Shown here: piece by piece, positions 34,801 through 43,800 of the stretch
Layout of the letters: every line of letters begins with the position of its first letter
Numbering within the stretch: the first letter of the stretch is position 1
Source: JBICIG01 sp043101605
Lineage (GTDB): Bacteria > Planctomycetota > Phycisphaerae > Phycisphaerales > UBA1924
Direction of reading: 5' to 3'
Assembly: GCA_043101605.1 (NCBI GenBank)
Contig: JBICIG010000093.1
Span: 18,343 to 82,342, forward strand
DNA: 64,000 nt
The notes under the pieces: model-generated
Told to the model about the DNA's origin: nothing
The model's input: the letters and a program-made list of their open reading frames with translations, nothing else
Databases searched by the model: none
Position numbers and translations under genes: made by a program

Positions 34801-37800
34801 TCTTTCGGCGGTGCCGGTCGAGAAGGACCTGCGGATCATCCCGATCGCCAACGCGGAGGCGTCGTCGTTCGGGGACCGGGCGACGCAGATCTACGACGCG
34901 CAGATCGCGCAGATCCCGGGCGCCAACCCGGTCGAGGTGAGCATCGACGAGGAGACGAACTCGCTGGAGATCGTCGCCGACCGCGAGGCGATGGAACGCT
35001 TCATGCGCATCGTCGATCAGCTCCAGGAGCAGGCGGGCCCGCAGCGGCAGGTGCGGCTGGTGGAGCTTCGGATCGCCAAGGCGGCCGACGCGGTGCAGTT
35101 CCTCAACGAACTGGTGTCGTCGAGCCAGACCTTCCGGGCCGATTCGGGCCCGCAGCCGGCGTTCGAGGCGATCGAGTCGACGAACACGGTGATGATTGCG
35201 GCGACGCCGCTGCAGATCCCGATCGTCGAGCAGCTTCTACGCAACCTGGATCAGTCGCAGGTCGCCGAGACGGCGCCGCTGCGGATTCTGCGCCTGCGAT
35301 CGACGGACGCGGTGGAGCTTGCGCGCGTTCTCCAGCAGAGCTACGACCGGCGGCCGGTGGATGAGAAGGCGGCGCGCCCGGTGACGATCCAGGGTGATCC
35401 GGCGACGAACACTCTGATCGTCAGCGCGCATCCGGAGATGCTGGGGGAGATCGATCAACTCGTTACGGAGATGAACGAGTCGCAGGCGTTCGACGCCGAG
35501 GGTCGGGAGATCGCGATCTTCCCGCTGAAGATCGCGCGGGCGGAGGAACTCGCCAAGACGATCGACACGATGTTCCCCGAGCCTCCGATGCCCTACGACC
35601 CGCGGACGCGGCAGCCTCGCCCGGACCTGCGGCAGCCCAAGGAGATCGTGGTTCGCGCGGACCGGGCGACCAACTCGCTGATTGTTGATGCGCCCGCGAA
35701 GCGGCTGGCTGGGTTCGAGCAGTTGGTGAGGAGCCTGGATCAGCGGCAGCTCGGGGAAGATGTGGAGCTTCGGACCTACCGCGTCGAGCAGGCGGATCTC
35801 AACGCCGTGCAGCGAACGCTGGATGAGCTGGCCCAGAGCAACGCGCTGGGCGCGACGGGGCAGACGCCGGTGTCGATCGAGGTCGAGCCGGTGAGCCGGA
35901 CGCTGGTGGTCAGCGGCCCGCTGACGATCTTCCCGCAGGTGGAGAAGGTGCTCGAGCAGTTCGAGGAGCAGCCCGATTCGCCGCAGACGACGATGCGTCT
36001 CTACACGCTGCAGCACGCGCGGGCGGACCGGCTCGAGGCGCTGCTGAGCCAGTTGCTGGTGACGCGGCTTCGCGAGGAGCAGCGTTCGACCGGGGCGGCG
36101 ACGCGGGAGATCGAAGGGCTGCTGGATGTCGCGGCTGACCGCGCGAGCAACACGCTGATCATCAGCGCTCCCGAGTCGATCCAGCAGATCGCCGAGCAAT
36201 TGATCCGCTCGCTGGATGTCGAGGCGGCGAGCATGGGCTCGGCGGTCATCCGGGTCGTGCCACTGACCTACGCGGACGCCGGGTCGGTGTCGCAGACCAT
36301 CACGCGGGTGCTCCCGACGCTCGATCTACCGAGCGGGGGCGAGGTCTTGGTCGTGCCGGCGGCGGGATCGAACGCGATCCTGCTCTCGGGGGCCGAGGCG
36401 GACCTGGCGAAGGTTGAGGAACTGATCTCGCCGCTGGATCAGCGGCCGACGGATGAGAACACGATCGCGGTCGAGACTTTCGAGCTCGAGCACGCGTCGG
36501 CGACGGCGATCGCTCAGACGGTGCAGCGGCTTCTGGCCGACCAGCTCCAGTCCGATCCGCGGATTCTCGCGGCGCAGATCCGCTACTTCCGCGGTCAGGT
36601 GCCGCAGCGCGTGACGGTGCGCGTCGAAGCCGACGAGCGGACGAACGCGTTGGTGGTTTCCGGGCCGGCGTCGTCGCTGGAGTTGGCGGCGGAGGTGATC
36701 CAGCGGCTCGATGAGCCCGATGCCGACGGGAACCGCATCATCCGGACTTTCGCGCCGGCGCGGGCGCAGGCCGACACGCTCGCGGCGGAGGCGACGCGGC
36801 TGTTTGCTTCGCGCTATCGCAACGCGCGACAGCGGCCGGAGATCGTGTCGCAGCCGCGTGCGGGCGTGGTGTTCGTCGTCGGGTCGGAGGCGGTCGTCGC
36901 GGACGCCGTGGTGCTGCTGGAAGAGATTGACGGTCGTTCGCCGGTGCTCCCGGCGCTGGATCTGACGCTGGTGTCGCTGGAGCACACCGAGGCCCAGACG
37001 GTGGCGCGGGTGGTCGAGGGCATGCTGCGCGATCGCTCGCGTTGGCCGGCGGAGCTTCGGGATGCCGAACGGGCGGGGCTGTCGATCCCGCTGCCGACGG
37101 TGACCGCCGACGCAAGGTCGAACCGGCTGTTGGTGAGCGCGCCGACTTCGCTGCTGCCGATGGCGCGAGCGATCATCGAGGGGCTCGACTCGCCCGATGA
37201 CGACGGCGGGATGACCGTCAGTGTGCACCGGCTCGAACGGGGCGACGCGACGGCGGTCGCCGCGGCGCTGCGCGATGCGCTGCGTTCGGCGGCGGGCCCG
37301 GGCGAGCCGACGCCGACGGTGTCGTTTGAGGCGCGGAGCAACGCGGTGCTGGTCTCGGGGACAGAGGCGCAGCAAGACGAAGCACGCCGCCTGATCGGGG
37401 AGATGGATGTCTCGCTGGATGTCGACGGCCTCGCGGTGCGCACGCTGTATCTCGATCACGCACGGGCGGAAGCGGTGGCGCCGCTGGTCGAGCAGTTGCT
37501 GACACGGCAGAGCGAGATCGACCTGATCCCGGATTGGGCCCGCTGGACTTACATCCAGACGCGCCAGCGGCAGGGGGGCGATTCGGCGGTCGAGCAGCCG
37601 GTGCGGGTCGTGGCCGAACCGAGGCTGAACGCGCTGATCGTCAGCGCGCCCGCCGGCGTGCTGGAACTGGCCGAGCAGGTCGTGTCGGAGATCGACCGGG
37701 AGCGGGAGGGAGCGGAGACCGACCGGCTGGTGCGCGTGATTCCGGCGATGAACGCCGATGCGCGCGAACTGGCGGCGACGATCGAGGCGGTGTTCGCCGA

Positions 37801-40800
37801 TGAGATCGAGGCGGGGCCCTCGCCCGTGGTGCGGGTGGATCAGCGCAGCAACGCCCTGATCGTCAAGGCGAGCGCGGCCCAGCTCCAACGCATCGGCGAT
37901 CTGGTGGAGCAGGTGGATCGGGCCGCGCTGGTCAGCAGCCGCGAGCTGCGGATGGTGCGCGTCGATCCTTCGCGGGCGGATGCGACGGCGGTTGCGATGA
38001 CGCTCAAGCAGTTGCTCGAGCGTGGTGGGGGCGTGAAGGTCGAGGTGATCTCGGCGGAGGAGCTTCTCAAGCGGGAGGACGGCAGCCGCGGGCCGAGCGG
38101 CTCGCGGGTCGAGCCCGATGAGGAGGATGCCCGCCCTTTCGTCCGCGTCCCTGATGAGCCGCAGCCGCCCGGGCGTGCGAACCTGACCGGGCGTGCTCTG
38201 ATCGATACGGTGCTGGGTGCGGCGATCGCGTCGCAGCCCGGGGAACCGCCGGCGGCGGGTGACGCGCCGGGGGGTGAGCCGGAGCAGCCGACGCTGACGA
38301 TCGCGATCGACCCGGAGACGAACTCGCTGATCGTGGTCGGCTCGACGCGGCTGACCGACCGCGTGGCGCAGTTGGCGGCGGAGATCGAGCGGCAGATGCC
38401 GCCCGAGCCGACGGCGGTGCGGGTCGTGCGGTTGCCGGATGGTGCCGACGCGGGCCCCATCGCGAACCTGCTCCGGGCGACGATCGGGCAGGTCGGGCGT
38501 GCGAGCGCGGACAACCCGGGCGGGTTTACCGGGCGGGTCGCGGTCAGCCCGGACCCGCTGGGTGGCTCGCTGGTGGTGTGGGCGAACGACACGGATTTCA
38601 AGGTGATGGGTTCGCTCATCGCGTCGCTGGCGACCGAAGAGGCGGCTCCCGAGCGCATGGTCAAGGTGTATGCGCTGGAGAACATGGACGCTGGTCGCGC
38701 GACGCGGGCGGTGGCGGACTTCATCTCGCCGAGGCCATCCGGACGGCAAGCCCAGCGGATCCGTGCGCTGGATCTTGCGCTCGAGCAGGGGCCCGAGGGC
38801 CCCGTGCGCGCCAAGGTGGACCCCGCGACGGTGAGCGTGACGGCCGACCCGAGCGGGACGCGGCTGATCGTGTCCGCGCCGGCTGAATCGATGGAATTGA
38901 TTGATGCGTTCATCTCGCTGATCGATCAGAGCCCGGTGGGGGATCGGCTGGCGATCCGGCGGTACGAACTGGAAAATGCGCGTGCCGACGATCTTTCTCG
39001 CACCCTGCAGCAGCTCTTTGATGCGCAGCGGCAGGGGGCGGTCGCGGGCGACCTGCCTCGGGCGCGGTTCGTGCCCGATGATCGGACGAACTCGCTGCTG
39101 GTGACGGCTTCGAGCGAGCAGCACGCGGAGATCGAGCGGCTGCTGGACGCGGCCGACATCGAACTGGCCGACGACGAACTGGAGACGATGATCTTCACGC
39201 TCCAGCAGGCGCAGCCGACGACGGTGCAGCGGGTGCTCGAGCAGATCGTGATCGGGCGGGATCCGGCCAAGCGTGAGCGGGTGCAGATCTCGGCGGAGAA
39301 CAATTCGAGCATTCTGGTGGTGCGAGCGCCGGCCGAGGACGCCGAGCAGGTTCGCCGGATCGTCGACGAGGTGGACAAGGCCGAGACGACCGGGCTGCCG
39401 ATCCGCGTCATCCAGCTCCAACAGGCCGACGCGATGGCCGCGGCACGCTCGCTGTCGCAGTTCTTTCAGGCGCGCGCACAGGTGTCGAGCGGCCCCGGGC
39501 GGCGGGTGACCAACCGCGTCGCGGTGATCGGGGATCGCGAGAGCGGGACGCTGATCGTCGCGGCGAGCGACGAGGACTTTGCGCAGATCGAGGAGCTCGC
39601 GGCCGCGTTCGATGAACGGGCCGAATCGGCCGAACTGCAGATCAAGGTCATCCAGCTCAAGAACTCGCAGGCGGCCGACCTCCAGACGACGCTCGAGAAC
39701 ATCCAGGATCAGTTGTGGACCGAGCGGGTGTGGGGGAACCGGGCTCAGGACGAGCGGCAGGACCGGCTGTATGTGCAGGTGAATCAGCGCACGAACAGCA
39801 TTGTTCTGCTCGGGCAGGGCTCGACGATGGAGACGATGGAGCGCATCGTCGAGAAGCTGGATGCCGAGCCGCCGGCGCAGGCAAAGCGGACGGTCGCGGC
39901 GGTGACGCTCGATCGGGCCGACCCGCGGTCGATCCAGCGTGTGATCCAGCAGTCGTTCGCGACGCCGGGGTGGCGTTCGTGGTGGGGGGCGGATCCGGCG
40001 GCGATCCTGGTGGAGATCGATCCCGCGCGGCGGATGGTGATGCTGATCGGTTCGCGGTCGCAGATCGACGATGCGCGTGCGTTCATCGAGGAACTCGACC
40101 AGGCGGGGGATGCGAGCGGGGCGACGGTGCGCACGATCACGCTGCGCCACGCCGAGGCGAACCGCGCCGCCGATAGTATCAACCGGTTCATCCGCGACCG
40201 GGCGCGGGCCGAGGGCCGCCAGCCCGAGCCGATCGCGGTGATCGGTTCGAGCGAGGGGAATGTGCTCATCGTGAGCGCGTCGGCCGCGGATCTGCCTCTG
40301 ATCGAGGAACTGGTCGCGCAGATCGACCAGCCGGAACTGGGGGACGATCGGGCGATCGAGGTGTACGCGCTGCAGAACGCGTCGCCCGACGAGACGGCCC
40401 GGACGCTGCGGTCGATGTTCCCCGCGACGCGGGCGGATGATCGGGTGATCGTGACGCCGCAGGTCTCGAACCGCTCGCTGATCATCTCGGCGCCGAGCGC
40501 CCAGTTCGAGCAGATCGAGGTGCTGCTGAGCGAGTTGGACAAGCCGCTGACGACCGACGATGTGACCTTCGTGACGGTGGGGCTGGAGGCGGCGCGGGCG
40601 GCGGATGTGGCGGCGGCGCTGCAGAGCTCGCTTCCTGACAATGTCAATGTGCGCATCACCACCGTTGATCGGAGCAACTCGCTGCTGCTGACCGGTTCGC
40701 CCGAGTCGATCGAGTTGGTCGTGCAGCAGATCGAGCGGCTGGACACCGAGCCGGTGCGCTCGCTCCAGCAGTTCAAGCGCATCCGGCTTGAGCACGCCAT

Positions 40801-43800
40801 GGTCGATGATGTGTGGCTCACGCTGACGGAGATTCTGCGCTCGCGGCGGTCGTCGCCCAGCGAGCCGCGAGCGACGATCGACTATTCGCTGACCGACAAC
40901 ACGCTGTCGATCTCGGCGACGGCGGACCAGCTCGAGTTCATCGAGCAGATGGTCAAGGAGCTCGACCAACCGAGTTCGACCGAGCGGACGACCGAGTTTG
41001 TGCGCCTGGAGAACGCCGACGCCGAGCAGACGGCCACCGCGCTGCAGGTGTTCTATGGGAGGCTTGCGCCCGAGGCGAGCACCCCTGGGGCGCGGCGCGT
41101 GACGATCGTGCCCGATCCGGCGTCCAACTCGCTTGTGATCAGCGCGGACAAGGCGGAGTGGTCGGGCATCCGATCGCTGCTGGAGAAGCTTGACACGCCC
41201 GAGTACGACACCTCGCGACAACTCGTGGTGATCCCGCTCAAGCACGCCGATGCGGCGAGCGTGGCGCGCGCGCTGACCGAGGGCTTCCAGGCGTCGCTTG
41301 ATCGGCAGCTCGAGCGCGAGCGGGTGCGGCTGGAGCAGGAGCGGCGCTCGCAGGGCGGCAGGAACCCCAACAGCTTCTTTGAGCCGCCGGTGCTGGTGCA
41401 GACCGACGAGACGCCGAATGTGTCGGCGGAGGTGCAGACGAACTCGCTGATCGTGTTCGCCAGCCGGCGTGATCTGGAGCGGATCCGTGCGATCGTCGAA
41501 CAGCTCGATGTGCCGGAGGTGCTCAAGCTGCCCGAGGCGAGGATCATCCCGCTCGAGAGCGGTCGGGCGACGGATGTGGCGCGGGTGATCCGCGAGATGT
41601 TCCGCACGGGCCAGGCCGGGACGGGCAGCCCGCGCGGGGCGGTGGTGTACGGCGATGATGCGAGCAACACGCTGATCGTGCGTGCCGAGGATGATCAGTT
41701 CGAGCAGATCTCGGCGTTGGCGCGTTCGCTGCAGGTGCACGCATCGGATGCGCGGGTGTCGCCCCGCGTGCTGCGTGTGAGCTCACAGCCGGCGGCGAGG
41801 CTGCGCGACACGCTCCTGCGCACTTTCCAGCCGATCGCGGCGCAGGAACGGGAGAGCCTGGCGATCGAGATCGATCGGCAGCAGAACGCGCTGATCGTGG
41901 CGTCGAGCGAGCGGATGTTCCGCGAGATCGAGTCGCTGGTGGCCGAGCTTGACGGCGGGGCGGATCAGCCGGGCGGGGAGGAACTTCCGACGCCGGGTCC
42001 CGGGCAGGGGCTGTTCATCATCGATGTCGAGAATCACTCGCCGCAGCAGATGCAGGGGCTGCTGGTGAACCTGGGCGTGACGCGCCCGCAGGCGGCGGAC
42101 CGTCCGGGGCTGGTGGCCGAGCCGGTGACGATCGTGCCGCTGAGCACGCGGCCGGCGCTGGCGGTGCTGGCGTCGAGCGCGGACGGGCGTGCGATGGAGC
42201 GGCTGATCGAAGCGCTCGATGCCGAGCCGACCGGGGATGCGCAGCGGGTGGATGTGGTGTTCCTGCGGCTCGCCGATGCGCGGGCGGTGGTGACCTCGCT
42301 GAACCAGATGCTCGACACGGCTTCGCAATCGACGAGATCGGGTCCGGCGCAGGCGTTGTCGGAGCAGATCCGGCGGCTGGCGATCGCGAACCCGGCGTGG
42401 GATCGGGACGACATCGAGGTTGATCTGACCGAGCCGATCCGTCTGATCCCCGATACGCAGAGCAACGCGGTGACAATCGCTTCGACGCCCGGCAATGTCG
42501 CGGCGCTGAAGGATGTGGTCTCGATGCTCGACACGCTACCGGTGGGCGACGCGGTGGTGGTGCGGATCTTCCCGCTGGAGAATGCGTCGGCGCGGCGGGT
42601 GCAGCAGGTCGTCGAGGACCTGTTCCGCCAGGGCGAGACGCTCCGGCGCTTGCCGGGCACGCAGCGGCGGGGGCTTCCCAGCACGGCGACGGGACAGGCG
42701 CTGGCCGGTGAGATCGCGGTGTCGATCGACGAACGCACGAACGCGCTGATCGTCGCGGGGCGTGAGGAGGCGGTGGCGTTGGTCGAGGTGCTGGTGGCGG
42801 ATCTGGACGACGACGCGACGGCGAGTTGGGTTGAGCCGACGATCGTGCCGCTCGAGCACGCCGACCCGGTGAAGCTCTCGACGACGCTGCGGCGGGTGCT
42901 GGTCGAAGGGCTCGGCGGAGCTCCCGAGGCGAGCGGGCTGCAGCGGCAGGTGGCGCGGCTGCGCATCGTGCAAGCGGGGGGCGATGCGAGCGATCCGAAG
43001 GCTCGGGTCGAGGGAGACCTGTTCGCGCCGATGACGGGTCTGGTCATCCTGCCCGAGGAGAACCTCGGGGCGCTGCTGGTGGTCGGGTCGACGAAGAATG
43101 TCGCGGTCGTGCGTGAGCTCGTCGGGATGCTGGATGTGCCGGCGGCGGCGGCGGGGAACGAGGTGATCGTGTACCCGCTGACTTACGCGGCGGCGGACCG
43201 GGTCGCGGGAATCATCCGCGACATCTTCCGCGAGCGGGAGGCGGTCGGGGAGATCCGGGCCGAGGATCGGCTGATCGTCTCGACGGACCTGCGCACCAAC
43301 GCGCTGATCGTTTCGACGAGCCCTCGCAGTGCGGCGATCCTTGAGACGCTGCTCGAGACGCTGGATGCCGAGCAGACCAACCTGAGCGTCGGCGTGCGGG
43401 TCATCACGGTCGATGACGCGGATGTGCAGACGCTGGCGCCGAAGATTCAGCGGTTGATGCGTGAGCGGATCGCCGCGAGCCGGCGGGCGGGGATCCCCGA
43501 AAGCCCGTCGGACGCGTTCGTGATCGAGCCGGAGCCGGCGACGAACTCGCTGATCGTGGCGGCGAGCGAGGAGAACTTCCAGGTTGTCGAGGAGCTGATC
43601 GCGGCGCTGACCGAGAGCGCCGCGGCGACGGGGGACGACCGGAGCGAACTGGTCTATGTGCCCGCGGGGCAGGCCGAGGAGATTGCGCAGGCGATCGGGG
43701 ACCTGTATGTCCGGCGAGAGAACGAGCGGCGTGGCGACGGATCGGTCGCGGTGGTGCCGAACGAGCGGCTCGGGGCGCTGATCGTCACGGGCAACGATTC

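Noticed and set aside
36326..41740. Very long open frame on the minus strand (1,804 codons) and similar ones at 42536-45565 and 30644-34264
   Set aside because: They lie opposite the giant secretin, are rich in Arg, His, Pro and Leu without any domain, and arise from the codon bias of GC-rich coding DNA. No ribosome sites were seen.
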